Positions 42,207 through 52,407 of a stretch of DNA of 64,000 nt are shown here, piece after piece. Numbering within the stretch: the first letter of the stretch is position 1; each line of letters begins with the position of its first letter. A model generated the notes under the pieces. That model saw only the letters and a program-made list of their open reading frames with translations. It did not search any database and was not told the origin of the DNA. Source of the DNA: Lewinella sp. IMCC34191 (lineage in GTDB: Bacteria > Bacteroidota > Bacteroidia > Chitinophagales > Saprospiraceae); assembly GCF_003390935.1 (NCBI RefSeq), contig NZ_QNQZ01000002.1, positions 558,001 to 622,000 on the forward strand, written 5' to 3'. The position numbers were made by a program, and so were the translations under genes.

Positions 42207-42418
42207 GAGCGGCTAATGAGCCGCTTATCAAAAATTTGGATCGATAAGCTGCGCTGGAGCGACCACCGAAAATAATGGCGTTTATGACGCAATGATGAGG
42301 GGTGGTCTTCCTCGGGATATCCCCAGCTTTAGCGTATGCGAAATTGAAACAACCCGAAGAATAACAAAAAGGTAGCTGTTTTGGGGTATTGAATGACCCA
42401 CCCTCATTTCAGCTTATC
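42207..42418 (+). ncRNA. Candidate structured RNA upstream of the pectate lyase gene
   Basis: No coding frame is present, but several exact stems can be drawn: AGCGGCT/AGCCGCT (42208-42214 with 42219-42225, loop AATG); GACCACC/GGTGGTC (42261-42267 with 42301-42307) enclosing GCGT/ACGC (42278-42281, 42287-42290); TTCCTCGGG/CCCGAAGAA (42308-42316 with 42353-42361, one mismatch); and GATAAGCTG/CAGCTTATC (42243-42251 with 42410-42418, nine exact pairs) closing the whole domain. GATAAGC can pair with GCTTATC (42223-42229) instead, which would be an alternative fold. CCCCAGCT (42321-42328) may form a pseudoknot with AGCT and GGGG (42374-42377, 42383-42386). The closing stem ends directly against the terminator. 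A leader RNA or small RNA is proposed; no known class was recognised. Confidence 0.5.
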
Positions 42419-42456
42419 CGGCGGTGCACACGTAAAACTGTGCGCCGTTTTTTTTT
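42419..42456 (+). terminator. Strong intrinsic terminator before the pectate lyase gene
   Basis: Stem CGGC (42419-42422) and GCACA (42426-42430) with TGTGC and GCCG (42439-42447), a bulge GGT on the left arm, loop CGTAAAAC, then nine T (42448-42456). It ends 147 bases before the pectate lyase ATG. Confidence 0.85.
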
Positions 42457-42603
42457 GGCCCGGTCCCCGCATTCCACCTCCGGGCTTCGGCGGCTTACGG
42501 AGCGGCTCATATGTTGCCGAATTTACCTTCCTGTATGCCCGAATTCACTTCGCATACCACACCGGAGTCGAGGGGCATTCTCGTTGGGTCAAACACTGCG
42601 ATC

Positions 42604-43722
42604 ATGTTACACCTCCCCAAGAACCGACTTCGACAGCCCGCTATTCTGCTGGTCGTCCTGCTTTTCACCCTCAACCTTCGTGCCCAATCCACCGACGATC
42701 CGATAAGCTGGCGGGACGCGCAGCGCCAGGAAGCCGACTGGTATGGTAGCCGGGAGGCGGAACGGATCGCCGATAATCTGCTGGTCTACCAGCACACTAC
42801 CGGTGGCTGGCCGAAGAATATGGACATGGCATCCGAACTCTCGCCGGCGGACATCGACCGCATAGCATCCGCCAAGACGGACCCGGACGACGAACTCGGC
42901 CGCCCCACCATCGATAATAGGGCCACTTACCCACAGCTTCAGTACCTCGCCCGGGTGTACGAACGCGGGAAGCAAGAGCGCTACCGTGCCGCCTTCCTGC
43001 GGGGAGTGGATTACCTACTGGAAGCCCAGTATCCGAACGGTGGCTGGCCCCAGTTCTACCCCCTCCGCAAGGGGTACTACCAAAACATCACGTACAACGA
43101 CGGCGCCATGATCGGCGTACTGGAATTCCTGCGGGAGATCGTGGACGGCGACTACCCCTTCGTCGACGCCACGCGCGTGACCGCTGCACGCGAAGCCATC
43201 GAAAAAGGCATCGACGTCGTCCTGAAGACCCAGGTGGAGGTAGACGGCCAGCTCACCGCCTGGTGCGCCCAGCACGACCCCGAAAGCCTTGAACCCGCAA
43301 AGGCCCGTGCCTACGAGCTGGTCTCGCTGAGTGGCTCGGAGAGTGTGGGCATCGTTGAATTTTTGATGGAAATCGAAAAACCGGATTCGGCCGTTATCCG
43401 GTCGGTCCGGTCGGCGGTGGACTGGTTCGAGCGCGTGCAACTTACCGGGCTACGCCTCCTCCGGCAAAAGAATGACGACCTGCCCAAGGGCTACGACCTC
43501 ATCGTCGGCTTCGACCCCGAACACGGCGAGCCCCTGTGGGCGCGCTTCTACGAGATCGGCACGAACTACCCGATGTTCGTGGGTCGTGATGGCGTCGTGC
43601 GCTACGCGCTCTCCGAGATCGAGTACGAGCGCCGGGTGGGATACAGCTGGATCAACGACTGGGCGCGGCGGTTGCTGGAGCGGGATTATCCGGCCTGGGA
43701 GAAACGGATCGGCGACGATTAG
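42604..43722 (+). CDS. Pectate lyase, polysaccharide lyase family 10
   Basis: The ATG at 42604 gives 372 residues with a signal peptide (residues 1-27, LNLRAQ). Family 10 features are present: QHTTGGWPKNMDM, DNRATYPQLQYLARVY, YLLEAQYPNGGWPQFYPLR, GYYQNITYNDGAM and AWCAQHDPESLEPAKARAYE. The enzyme cleaves polygalacturonate by calcium-assisted beta-elimination. It is the first plus-strand gene of the pectin cluster, divergent from the LacI-type regulator. Export to the periplasm or surface is expected. Confidence 0.92.
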   Translation: MLHLPKNRLRQPAILLVVLLFTLNLRAQSTDDPISWRDAQRQEADWYGSREAERIADNLLVYQHTTGGWPKNMDMASELSPADIDRIASAKTDPDDELGRPTIDNRATYPQLQYLARVYERGKQERYRAAFLRGVDYLLEAQYPNGGWPQFYPLRKGYYQNITYNDGAMIGVLEFLREIVDGDYPFVDATRVTAAREAIEKGIDVVLKTQVEVDGQLTAWCAQHDPESLEPAKARAYELVSLSGSESVGIVEFLMEIEKPDSAVIRSVRSAVDWFERVQLTGLRLLRQKNDDLPKGYDLIVGFDPEHGEPLWARFYEIGTNYPMFVGRDGVVRYALSEIEYERRVGYSWINDWARRLLERDYPAWEKRIGDD

Positions 43723-43815
43723 GCGGGTCGGTCATTCCGTTCGTCCGCCGAGCGGAGCTTGCGTAGCTCGTCTGCCGAACCGGTTCGAAAAGCTATCTTC
43801 GAAGAAAACAGACCG

Positions 43816-44829
43816 ATGGACCGATATCCTCACATCCGAGCTGTCCTAATCCTTCTCGGCTGCTTGGTTGGGGCGTGTAGTCCGAACCCTGAATCGGCCG
43901 CGCCCGAGGCGGACACCGCCAGCCCCTCGCTGGAAACCTTCCCCGACAGCTTCCAATTGGGAGAGATCGTGCTATACAATGCCTTCAAGCACCAGATCGG
44001 CGCCAACCAATCGAACCCCATCGACAGCCAACGCATCGTCGATCGGGTATACCACCGGCACCAAAGCCTCTGGACTGATTGCTACGGCATGATTTTCGGC
44101 GAGGAGAACGCTCCGCTGTTCCAGACTGACAGTGGAATGGTAGCCTGGAATACACGCCTGTACCGGGAACACCGGATGGAAATGGATTCCATTGCGGAAT
44201 TATTCGTCTCCCAGCGCATCGATACCCTATTTGCGTGGCATATGGCCCGCTTCACCGAACTCGACTATGCGATGCCACGCGCCCGTATCAGCATCGCCTT
44301 CACGCCCCTGACCGGCATCGGTTTCGGAGGCTGCGCCAACGACCAGTTCGTACTGGAGCTGAACAACCCGGACTACGAACTGATCTATACCCTCGAAAAA
44401 GGTATCCCGCACGAACTGTATCACCTGATCAACGAGGATGCCAGTACGCAACGTGAAACCTTTCAGGCCATCGACCTGGTGATCAACGAGGGGCTAGCCT
44501 GCTATTTCGTGTACGATTACTTCGGCGGCAAGGTACCAAAGCACGAAGCGGTAGAAAATATGAGTGCCGCGGACTGGGACTACTACCTCGCGCACGAAAC
44601 GGAAATTCTCGAGCAGACCAGGCCGTACTTTACGGACACTTCGGGCGATAATCCGCTGCTGCGAAACGATCGCTACGGCTTGTTTCCGGATGCACCCCGC
44701 AGCCTTTCCTACTGGCTGGGCTTTCGTATCGTGGAGCGGTATCTGGCCGAACATCCCAAAGCGACCATCCGCGATCTCGTGGCTCTGCCCTACCAGGAAA
44801 TTTACGCGGGAAGCGGGTACGGGTCATAG
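43816..44829 (+). CDS. Lipoprotein, putative zinc metalloprotease (DUF2268-like)
   Basis: A 337-residue lipoprotein: signal with lipobox LVGAC (Cys21). The zinc motif HELYH (His199, Glu200, His203) is followed 22 residues later by NEGLA (Glu225), the gluzincin arrangement seen in DUF2268 predicted proteases. Preceding IAFTPLTGIGFGGCANDQ and the acidic tail fit that family. Substrate unknown; it probably works at the outer membrane, surface or periplasmic side. It sits inside the pectin/arabinan cluster, eight bases from the convergent GH3 gene, but a role in polysaccharide use is not evident. A hairpin-rich word precedes it at 43740-43778. Confidence 0.8.
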   Translation: MDRYPHIRAVLILLGCLVGACSPNPESAAPEADTASPSLETFPDSFQLGEIVLYNAFKHQIGANQSNPIDSQRIVDRVYHRHQSLWTDCYGMIFGEENAPLFQTDSGMVAWNTRLYREHRMEMDSIAELFVSQRIDTLFAWHMARFTELDYAMPRARISIAFTPLTGIGFGGCANDQFVLELNNPDYELIYTLEKGIPHELYHLINEDASTQRETFQAIDLVINEGLACYFVYDYFGGKVPKHEAVENMSAADWDYYLAHETEILEQTRPYFTDTSGDNPLLRNDRYGLFPDAPRSLSYWLGFRIVERYLAEHPKATIRDLVALPYQEIYAGSGYGS

Positions 44830-44837
44830 GCTGGGGC

Positions 44838-47234
44838 TTACTCCACCGTGACCTCACCCGTCAACCGAATATCACGCGACGAACGCCCCACCTCGAGCCG
44901 GTAGCTGCCCGGCTCCACGGTCCACTTACCCGTTTCCTCGTTCCAGTAAGCCAGATCAGCGACGGGGAACGAACCGGTAACGTCCGCCGATGCGCCCGGC
45001 GCCAGTTCCGCCGTCTTAAAGAAGCCGCGCAACTCCCGCACCGGTCGCTCGATCTTGCTTCCGGGCAGGGCGCTGTACAGCTGTACCACTTCCTTCCCCG
45101 GCCGGGTGCCCGTGTTCGTCACCGTGAGGGAGTAGGTAATCGTATCGCCGACCAGCGAGGTGGTTAGGTTCGCGTAGCGGAAGTCCGTATAGCTCAGCCC
45201 GTAGCCGAAGGGATAAGCCACGTCCAGTTCCTCCGCATCGAAGTGGCGGTAGCCGACGTGAATGCCCTCGGCGTAGTCAGTGTAGTCGATGTTGCGGATC
45301 TGATCGCCCGCCGGTTTCAGCTTCCTGTTAAAGAGGAAATCAAGAGGGTTCATGCTGCCGCCGCCCTCTGGAAAATTGGCGGCCGAAGCGTGATCGGCCA
45401 GGTTAAGGGGGAAGGTCATCGGCAGCTTGCCGCTCGGGCTCACGGCCCCGCTCAGGATGTCGGCTACGGCGTTGCCCCCCTCCTGCCCGCCCTGCCAGGC
45501 CAGCAGGATGGCATCGGGTTCGTCCTTCCAGGAAGAGATTTCGATCACGCCGCCGACATTCATCACCACCACGACCGGCTTGCCCGCCGCGTGGAAGATG
45601 CGGGAGGCATTCGTGATCAGGTTCCGTTCCCAGTCGCGGAGCAGGAAGTCGTCCGTTTCCCGGCGGTCGCCGCCCTCCCCGCTGTTGCGCTGGATGGTGA
45701 GGATGGCGGCGTCCGCGGTGAGGGCGAAGAGTTCCAGGGTGGAATCGGCGTAGATCACCGGCGGCGGGTCGTAGGGGACGAACATCGCCTGCATCGCCAC
45801 CGGCTTGACGAACTCCGCGGCGTGGGCGGCTACGTGCGCTGCGTAGATGCGCTCGGCACTGGCATTGGTGGTGAAGCCGGCCCCTTGGAGACCGTCCGCC
45901 AGGGATACGGAGTAGGCCTCGTTCACGTCCCCGGACCCGGTGCCTCCCGCGAGGAGGTCGTACGAGCCATTACCGAGCAGGGCCACGTTGATGGATGACC
46001 GCAGGGGCAGTGCTCCTTCATTTTTCAGCAGCACCATGCCTTCGGCGGCGGCCTGCCGGGTCACCGTGGCGTGCCGCTCCAGGTCGGGATCGTTGGTTGG
46101 CACTTCCCCCTTCATCTTCGATGACTGAAAGATCAGTTCCAGGATGCGCCGTACGGATGCGTCGATCTTCTCCGGCGGAAACCCGCCCTCCTCCGCGGCC
46201 TGCCGCAGGCGATTCCACTGGCTTTTGGTGCCCGGTTGTAGCAGGTCGTTGCCGGCGCTTACCTGGGCCACCGCGTCATCGCCACCGAACCAGTCCGACA
46301 TCACTACGCCCGTAAATCCCCAGTCGTCGCGCAGGACTTCGGTGAGCAGGTAGGGGCTCTCGGAGACGTACGTTCCGTTCACGCGGTTGTAGCTGCTCAT
46401 GATCGTCCACGGTTGCGCCTCCTTCACGATGATCTCGAAGGGCCGCAGGTAGATCTCCCGCAGGGCCCGCTCCGATACCCGGGAGTCGTTGACGAATCGC
46501 TCCGTTTCCTGGTTATTGGCCACATAGTGTTTCACGCTGCTGCCGACGCCGCGTGCTTCGATCCCGTTGACCATCGCCGCGCCGATCTTACCCGTCAGCA
46601 GGGGGTCCTCCGAGTAGTATTCGAAGTTTCGCCCGCACAGGGGATGGCGGTGGATATTGACGCCCGGCCCCAGGATCACGTCAACGCCGTAGGCCCGCGC
46701 CTCCTCGCCCATGGCCTCGCCTACCTGCCTTACCAGATCCGTATTCCAGGTCGAGGCGAGCAGCGTCCCGATGGGAAAGGCGGTCGCGTAAAAGGTCTGC
46801 CCCGTCCCCTCACGGGTGGGCTCGATGCGCAGGCCGGCGGGTCCGTCCGACAGTACCAGTTCCGGCAACCCCAGGCGGGGTGTAGGCACGATCGTCCCCG
46901 CCGCCCCGGGCACCCGGCTCTCCCCGAAACCGACCGCCGAAGCCAGGCCGGAACCCTTCAACAGGTGAATTTTCTCCTCCGGCGTCATCCGTCCCAGCGC
47001 GTCGTCTACCCGCTCGGCCAGGGGCAGCCGGTCGTCCTCGTAGGGGTCCAGCTCCCCGTTTCGGTTGCGGTCCGTGTACCGATAGCCGTCTATGTTGGGA
47101 GTCGGCAGGTTATCCGCTTCCGCGTAATCCCCCTCGAAGCCCAGGTAGGTGCTATAGAAATAGTAGCCAAAGCCGGCGACCGCGAGTACGACGACGACCA
47201 GCAAGCCCAGCAAAATCTTGAAAAAAGTACGCAT
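44838..47234 (-). CDS. Glycoside hydrolase family 3, membrane-anchored
   Basis: The ATG at 47234 gives 798 residues. After a membrane anchor (residues 5-27) comes a calcium-type motif [14 protein letters not shown] (55-68), then the GH3 (alpha/beta)8 barrel with the nucleophile Asp314 in GVVMSDWFG and the Lys235-His236 pair in [11 protein letters not shown]; the C-terminal half is the beta-sandwich and a fibronectin-III-like end. GH3 enzymes hydrolyse beta-glucosides, beta-xylosides or alpha-L-arabinofuranosides with retention. The neighbours point to arabinan or pectin side chains, which is inference. Divergent to the GH127 gene with a 184-bp shared control region containing an exact copy of the 18-bp word. 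Confidence 0.9.
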   Translation of the reverse strand: MRTFFKILLGLLVVVVLAVAGFGYYFYSTYLGFEGDYAEADNLPTPNIDGYRYTDRNRNGELDPYEDDRLPLAERVDDALGRMTPEEKIHLLKGSGLASAVGFGESRVPGAAGTIVPTPRLGLPELVLSDGPAGLRIEPTREGTGQTFYATAFPIGTLLASTWNTDLVRQVGEAMGEEARAYGVDVILGPGVNIHRHPLCGRNFEYYSEDPLLTGKIGAAMVNGIEARGVGSSVKHYVANNQETERFVNDSRVSERALREIYLRPFEIIVKEAQPWTIMSSYNRVNGTYVSESPYLLTEVLRDDWGFTGVVMSDWFGGDDAVAQVSAGNDLLQPGTKSQWNRLRQAAEEGGFPPEKIDASVRRILELIFQSSKMKGEVPTNDPDLERHATVTRQAAAEGMVLLKNEGALPLRSSINVALLGNGSYDLLAGGTGSGDVNEAYSVSLADGLQGAGFTTNASAERIYAAHVAAHAAEFVKPVAMQAMFVPYDPPPVIYADSTLELFALTADAAILTIQRNSGEGGDRRETDDFLLRDWERNLITNASRIFHAAGKPVVVVMNVGGVIEISSWKDEPDAILLAWQGGQEGGNAVADILSGAVSPSGKLPMTFPLNLADHASAANFPEGGGSMNPLDFLFNRKLKPAGDQIRNIDYTDYAEGIHVGYRHFDAEELDVAYPFGYGLSYTDFRYANLTTSLVGDTITYSLTVTNTGTRPGKEVVQLYSALPGSKIERPVRELRGFFKTAELAPGASADVTGSFPVADLAYWNEETGKWTVEPGSYRLEVGRSSRDIRLTGEVTVE

Positions 47235-47293
47235 ACGCGACCGAAGGTTAGCCGGAGAAGGTAAGCATTTCGGCCTGGGCCGAACGGGCTGTT

Positions 47294-47311
47294 GGCGGCG
47301 GAGCGCAGGTA
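47294..47311 (+). repeat. Recurring 18-bp word, exact copy
   Basis: GGCGGCGGAGCGCAGGTA in the intergenic region between GH3 and GH127 genes; followed by AAAA as at 9617. Confidence 0.75.
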
Positions 47312-47418
47312 AAAAGCAGATTCCCGTAAAGGCGCGACTTTTAGAACGACAGCCAACGATCCGCCAGTCGGGGATGTTAATTGTCCGGCTTACACTTTTA
47401 TTTACTCGATCATCCACT

Positions 47419-49782
47419 ATGAACCGGTCCCTGCTCCTATCCCTCCTCTGCTTGCTCGCCTTCGGCCTCTCCGGCCAGCAGCTGGAAAGCTTCCCCCTCT
47501 CCGCGGTAAGCCTCGACGCCGGCCCCTTCCTCCGGGCCCAACAGACGGATCTGGACTACATCATGGAAATGGACCCGGACCGCCTGCTCGCCCCCTACCT
47601 GCGGGAAGCAGGGATGGAGCCCGATGCCGAATCCTACGGCAACTGGGAGAATACCGGCCTCGACGGGCACATCGGCGGCCACTATATCTCCGCCCTGTCG
47701 CTCATGTACGCCTCCACCTGGAACGAGGCCGTTCACCAGCGGCTCACCTATATGCTCGACCGTCTGCAGGAGGCCCAGGAGAAAAACGGTAACGGCTACA
47801 TCGGCGGCATTCCGAACAGCAAGCCGCTGTGGGAAGAAATCGAGGGGGGCGACATCCGGGCCGGCGCCTTCTCCCTGAACGACCGTTGGGTGCCCCTTTA
47901 CAATATCCACAAGATCTTCGCCGGTCTGCGCGATGCCTACGCATACGCCGGTAGCGAGCAGGCACGGGAGATGCTGATCGAGTTATCGGATTGGTTCCTG
48001 GCCACGACCGAAGAACTTTCGGACGAGCAAATGCAGGACATGCTGCGCAGCGAGCACGGCGGCCTCAACGAAGTCTTCGCCGATGTTTACGCCTATACGG
48101 GCGACGAAAAGTACCTGGACCTGGCCCGCCGACTTTCGCACGAGGTAGTCCTGGACCCCCTGCTGGTGCGGGAAGATCACCTGACCGGCATGCACGCCAA
48201 CACCCAGATCCCCAAGGTGATCGGCTTCGAACGCGTCGCCCAGGTGAGCGGGGATACAAGCTGGACCGGCGGCGCCGACTACTTCTGGCGCACCATCGTA
48301 GAGGATCGTACGGTATCCATCGGTGGCAACAGCGTACGGGAGCACTTCCACCCGGCCGACGACTTCTCCAGCATGATCGCGTCCAACCAGGGTCCGGAAA
48401 CCTGCAACACCTACAATATGCTGCGGCTCACCAAGATGCTCTACCTGGACAACCCCAGCCCGGAGTACATCGACTACTACGAGCGGGCGATGTACAACCA
48501 CATCCTGTCTTCCCAGCACCCGGAGGGCGGTTTCGTCTACTTCACGCCCATGCGGCCGCGGCACTACCGGGTCTACTCCCAGCCCCAGCAGGGCTTCTGG
48601 TGCTGCGTGGGATCGGGGCTCGAAAACCACGGCAAGTACGGGGAACTCATCTACGCCCACACCGACGAGGACGTGTACGTTAACCTCTTCGTCGCCTCTA
48701 CCCTCGACTGGCAGGAGAAGGGCCTGCAGCTGCGGCAGCTTACCGACTTCCCCTACCAGGCCGGCACGGAGATGGAACTGAGTCTGGATGAGCCCAGCCG
48801 CTTCTCGCTCCATGTCCGTCACCCGGGCTGGGTGAATGAGGGGGACTTCGCCGTTACCGTCAACGGGGAACCGCAGACCGTCACCACCGACGAGGCCGGC
48901 TTCGTCACCATCGATCGGGAGTGGCAAACCGGCGACCGCATCAGCGTCAGCCTGCCGATGCACACGGAAGCCGAGTACCTGCCCGACGATTCTCCCTGGG
49001 CGTCCTTCGTCTACGGTCCCGTCGTACTGGCCGCCGCCACGGGTACGGAAGGACTGGATGGTCTGTTTGCCGATGACAGCCGGATGGGCCACGTCGCCAC
49101 CGGCGAGTTTCTCCCCCTGGACGAAGCCCCCATGCTGGTGCAGAACGGCGGAAAGCTGAGTAGCCAGGTGAATGCGCTGCCCGGTGATTCCCTGCGTTTT
49201 TCCATCGCGCACGCTGCTACGCCGGAAGGCTCGGAAAAGATCCTGCTCCAACCGTTTTTCGAGGTCCACGATAGTCGGTACATGCTTTACTGGCGCGTTA
49301 CCGACCCGGATGAACTCCAGCAAATTCAGGAAGATATGCGGCGCGAGGAAGTCGCCATGCTCGCCCTGGAAGCCGCCACCGTCGATGAGGTAGCCGCGGG
49401 CGAACAGCAGCCCGAAACCGAGCACGATTTCGCCGGCCAGGAAACCGACAACGGCAGTACGGACGAAGGTAAAAGCTGGCGCGCCGCCCGCGGCTGGTTC
49501 AGTTACCGCCTGAGCAATCCGGACGGAGAAGGCAAGCTGCTGCGCATTACCCACGAGGCTGCCGGACCGCCGCGCGCCTTTGACGTACTGATCGATGACC
49601 AGGTGGTGGAGACGGTCCGTCTGCCTGGATCGCGCGAGGGAGGCACCGAGACCCTGGATATCAAGTTACCGGAGGCCGTCCTAAAGCGCATCTCCGGCGA
49701 CGCGATTACCCTGAAAATTGCCGCCGGAGAGGAATCGAATACGGGACGTATCTACGATATCCGCTTACTGAAAGAGGAATAA
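47419..49782 (+). CDS. Glycoside hydrolase family 127 beta-L-arabinofuranosidase-type
   Basis: The ATG at 47419 gives 787 residues with a signal peptide (residues 1-19, GLSGQ). The (alpha/alpha)6 barrel shows [24 protein letters not shown] and the zinc site: Glu327 and Cys329 in GPETCNTYN, Cys395 and Cys396 in FWCCVGSG. Those four positions are the Zn-binding set of the Bifidobacterium enzyme HypBA1, one Cys being the nucleophile. The enzyme removes beta-L-arabinofuranose units from glycans or hydroxyproline-linked arabinan. An added C-terminal domain (about 640-787) is longer than the minimal family. Neighbours suggest plant-derived arabinan use. GH146 is the alternative family. Confidence 0.9.
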   Translation: MNRSLLLSLLCLLAFGLSGQQLESFPLSAVSLDAGPFLRAQQTDLDYIMEMDPDRLLAPYLREAGMEPDAESYGNWENTGLDGHIGGHYISALSLMYASTWNEAVHQRLTYMLDRLQEAQEKNGNGYIGGIPNSKPLWEEIEGGDIRAGAFSLNDRWVPLYNIHKIFAGLRDAYAYAGSEQAREMLIELSDWFLATTEELSDEQMQDMLRSEHGGLNEVFADVYAYTGDEKYLDLARRLSHEVVLDPLLVREDHLTGMHANTQIPKVIGFERVAQVSGDTSWTGGADYFWRTIVEDRTVSIGGNSVREHFHPADDFSSMIASNQGPETCNTYNMLRLTKMLYLDNPSPEYIDYYERAMYNHILSSQHPEGGFVYFTPMRPRHYRVYSQPQQGFWCCVGSGLENHGKYGELIYAHTDEDVYVNLFVASTLDWQEKGLQLRQLTDFPYQAGTEMELSLDEPSRFSLHVRHPGWVNEGDFAVTVNGEPQTVTTDEAGFVTIDREWQTGDRISVSLPMHTEAEYLPDDSPWASFVYGPVVLAAATGTEGLDGLFADDSRMGHVATGEFLPLDEAPMLVQNGGKLSSQVNALPGDSLRFSIAHAATPEGSEKILLQPFFEVHDSRYMLYWRVTDPDELQQIQEDMRREEVAMLALEAATVDEVAAGEQQPETEHDFAGQETDNGSTDEGKSWRAARGWFSYRLSNPDGEGKLLRITHEAAGPPRAFDVLIDDQVVETVRLPGSREGGTETLDIKLPEAVLKRISGDAITLKIAAGEESNTGRIYDIRLLKEE

Positions 49783-49804
49783 CCATCCGATTTAGCCGTA
49801 ATCC

Positions 49805-50491
49805 CTACAGATTCAGCGTGGTCCGGCTCCGGTCGTGCTGATCATACAAATCCGCATCGAAGCGAAAAAGGAACGCGCCCTTGCGGGAGGTGGATTTGTC
49901 CTTCTCATCGAGTTTACGGAGAAAGTTGAAGGAGCGGATTTTGCTGCTGAAGTTTCGCTTGTCCAGGGTCACGTTCCAGATCGCCTCGTAGAGGGTTTGG
50001 AGCTGGCGCATGGTGAATTTTTCCGGCAGTAATTCGAAGCCTATCGGTTCGGTTTGCGCTTTGGTCCGCAGGCGCTTGAGTGCGGCCGTCACCATTTCCC
50101 CGTGGTCGAAGATCAGCGGGGGAAAATCCTCGATGTTAAACCACTGCGCGGAAAATTGCTTGCTCAGTTTTTGAGAGTGCTGGTTGATATCGATGAGTGC
50201 GTAGTAGGCCGTCGATACGATCCGGTCTTCCGGGTCCCGGTCGATCTTGCTGAAGGTCGCTACCTGATCCATGTAGATATCGTCCAGCCCGGTGTATTGA
50301 TTGAGGATGCGCGCGGCGGCATCTTCCAGCACTTCGTCGGTCTGCAGGAAACCGCCTACCAGGGACCATTTGCCCCGTTCGGGCTCAAAGCCCCTTTTAA
50401 TCAGCAGGACCTTGAGAAAATCGCCATCGAAGCCAAATACAATACAGTCAACGGCGAGCAATAGCCGCTCCCGGTTCAAATCTTCGTACAT
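49805..50491 (-). CDS. Nudix-type transcriptional regulator, AraR/NrtR-like
   Basis: The ATG at 50491 gives 228 residues. A Nudix-fold domain (LLAVDCIVFGFDGDFLKVLL, then GGFLQTDEVLEDAAARILNQ) lacks the catalytic RE...EE core of the Nudix box (Ile and Asn-Gln instead), as expected for a sensor not a hydrolase. A C-terminal winged helix follows (LLPEKFTMRQLQTLYEAIW, DKRNFSSKIRSFNFLRKLDE). In Bacteroides a similar Nudix-wHTH protein regulates L-arabinose use. Here it lies 23 bases convergent to the GH127 gene, which supports the same role. NrtR-type control of NAD metabolism is the alternative. Confidence 0.85.
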   Translation of the reverse strand: MYEDLNRERLLLAVDCIVFGFDGDFLKVLLIKRGFEPERGKWSLVGGFLQTDEVLEDAAARILNQYTGLDDIYMDQVATFSKIDRDPEDRIVSTAYYALIDINQHSQKLSKQFSAQWFNIEDFPPLIFDHGEMVTAALKRLRTKAQTEPIGFELLPEKFTMRQLQTLYEAIWNVTLDKRNFSSKIRSFNFLRKLDEKDKSTSRKGAFLFRFDADLYDQHDRSRTTLNL

Positions 50492-50591
50492 ACAACTCAA
50501 TCGACTTTGGTGGGGCAACTCCCCGACCCACGATAATACGAAAACTGCGGCCGGAAGGCGACCAAAACCGTTTGCGAACCGTACAGCCCGC

Positions 50592-52034
50592 TTATCGAAC
50601 GATAAACTCCTTGATCCAGCGCGGCTCCGTGCTGCCGTTTTCGAAGAGGGCGATCCGGATCTTCGGAATGGGGCCGGTAGGCGTTGGTTCCACGACGGGC
50701 GGGGGCGGCGGGAAGATGGTATCCTGCCCGATCAGGCAGGGGTACGGCGGAAGGGCCTGTACGGTATCCATCTCGGGGGAGGGATTACCCTGATCGGAGT
50801 AGCAGGGCTGCAGGGGCGACGGAGCGGGCGGCGGCGGGGGTGGCGGCGGCGGGGGGGCATAAGTCCGCTGGAACTGCAGCTCGAAGTCGACCCGCCCGGT
50901 CCGGGTAGTGGTAAAGGTGCGGGAAGTATTGGGCCCTAAGTCGGAGAATTCCCAGCCGGTATTCTCCTGAAAGGCTCTGAACAGCCACCCGGGACCGCTG
51001 ACCTCTACCCGCAAACGCTGGTGGGGGGCCGGCAGCTCGGCGGCGAGGGAATACGGAGTTGACGCGTAATAAAGCGTATCGCCCGCCAGCAGCAGGTTTT
51101 TGCCATATTGCCCGGCTTCGGGGTATTTGATGCCGGCCGTGAACGTGAAATCCGTATGCTCCAAAAAGTGGTTGATGAAGGGTTCGAAGTCGGGGACATT
51201 CACCGTCAAACCCATGGCTTCGTAGCGGGCAACCAGGTTCGCCGTGATGGCCGCCGGGTTCAGCGCCACGGCATTGTTGACCAGCCGCGATCCGAGGCTC
51301 TGACTATTGACCACGCCATCTTCCCGGAGGTCGGTACTCAGGTTGCCCAACAACTCGGAAAGATCGGCCACTTCCTGATACCCCTGCAGGATGAGGGAGA
51401 CGGCCAGCAGGGCCGCGTTCCCGTCCCCCGTCCGGGTGATGTCGAGCGACTCGGAGGGAAGCATGCCCGCCGCGTCGATGTTAAAGACGGCCAGGATTTC
51501 CCGCTGCGCCTGCACCTTTGCCGCCGCGAACGGCCTCCCTTCCGCAAGGAGATACTCGATGCGCGCCTTCTCCAGACTGGAAAGCAGGTTGACGTTGAGA
51601 CTGCTTTTGTCGCTGAGGTCGGAGAGTGCGAAGAGGGTCAACTGGCCGGAGGAGTTGGCATCGGTCACTTCGTTGTAGTAGAATCCGTTGGCCTGGAGCT
51701 GGACGTACTGCGACTCCAGGCTGACGTTGCGGACGGCGAACGTCCCCCGGTTGTCCAGCAACTGCGTCGTGTAGGTCTTGCCGGTCGGTATCAAACTGGA
51801 GTCGAGCTCCGAAATCGTCATGGCCGTTCCGTTGAGAAATGGTCCCTTTTGTACGTAACCGCCCACCCTGTCGTACGTGATGACCGGCGCGGGGGGCTCC
51901 TGGGGCGCGGGCTCCTCGGGCTCTACCGGGGCGGGAGGCATTACCACCGGTGCGGGCTCGATGATTTCTTTTTCACAAGAATGGGCCAGGGGCAGCAGCA
52001 AAAAGGCCGCGAATAAATACTTGATTGGTCGCAC
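50592..52034 (-). CDS. Large lipoprotein with poly-proline segments, unknown function
   Basis: A GTG at 52034 (YVRPIKYLFAAFLLL...) gives 480 residues; the lipobox is LAHSC. A Pro/Glu-rich linker follows the lipid anchor (PAPVVMPPAPVEPEEPAPQE), a beta-rich domain (GYVQKGPFLNGTAMTISELD, FAVRNVSLESQYVQLQANGF), an all-helical region near 150-340 and a C-terminal domain broken by a run of ten prolines (about 398-408). Ends in RWIKEFIVR without a T9SS tail. The layout is like bacterial surface lipoproteins, but no family is recognised. No neighbours in the same direction hint at a role. Confidence 0.72.
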   Translation of the reverse strand: MRPIKYLFAAFLLLPLAHSCEKEIIEPAPVVMPPAPVEPEEPAPQEPPAPVITYDRVGGYVQKGPFLNGTAMTISELDSSLIPTGKTYTTQLLDNRGTFAVRNVSLESQYVQLQANGFYYNEVTDANSSGQLTLFALSDLSDKSSLNVNLLSSLEKARIEYLLAEGRPFAAAKVQAQREILAVFNIDAAGMLPSESLDITRTGDGNAALLAVSLILQGYQEVADLSELLGNLSTDLREDGVVNSQSLGSRLVNNAVALNPAAITANLVARYEAMGLTVNVPDFEPFINHFLEHTDFTFTAGIKYPEAGQYGKNLLLAGDTLYYASTPYSLAAELPAPHQRLRVEVSGPGWLFRAFQENTGWEFSDLGPNTSRTFTTTRTGRVDFELQFQRTYAPPPPPPPPPPAPSPLQPCYSDQGNPSPEMDTVQALPPYPCLIGQDTIFPPPPPVVEPTPTGPIPKIRIALFENGSTEPRWIKEFIVR

Positions 52035-52320
52035 GTACGGGATTTGGGTGGTAAGTTCTGTCCATCCAACGGGGTACGCATTTCCCCATTGTTCGTTAAC
52101 GCCTTCCCGCCCGGCTGTAGGGCGGTCCCGCGGCGGCACCGCAGACGCCTTTTCTGGCGACCGGATTTCGGGCGCTCGAAGAATTATCGCTCCAGCCCGC
52201 GCACTTCCCGGATAGCCAGCCAGCGGTCGGGTAGTGGACTATTCTCCGCTTATGTGCCAATATGAGGTTATTGGTTCTCGAGTCCCCCGGGAGGGCAAGT
52301 CTTTCATGATCGGGTCTTTC

Positions 52321-52336
52321 CCTGCGCTCCGCCGCC
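52321..52336 (-). repeat. Recurring word, near copy
   Basis: CCTGCGCTCCGCCGCC, 16 consecutive bases of the 18-base word, in the 373-bp gap (52035-52407) between the lipoprotein gene and the terminator of the large T9SS gene. Nothing else was recognised in that gap except the terminator at 52353. Confidence 0.7.
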
Positions 52337-52352
52337 GAAAGCTACCAACGAA

Positions 52353-52387
52353 AACACCCGGAGGGTCTGGCGTGACCTCCGGGTGTT
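52353..52387 (-). terminator. Intrinsic terminator after the large T9SS gene
   Basis: Minus-strand stem AACACCCGGAGG / CCTCCGGGTGTT (52353-52387) with one A mismatch tolerated in the loop side, then TTTTCG. It lies 21 bases after the stop at 52408. Confidence 0.85.
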
Positions 52388-52407
52388 CTCCTATAGTGCG
52401 TGGTCCG

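Noticed and set aside
47983..49554. 523-residue minus-strand frame opposite GH127
   Set aside because: Shadow of the GH127 gene, which has the full zinc site and signal peptide.
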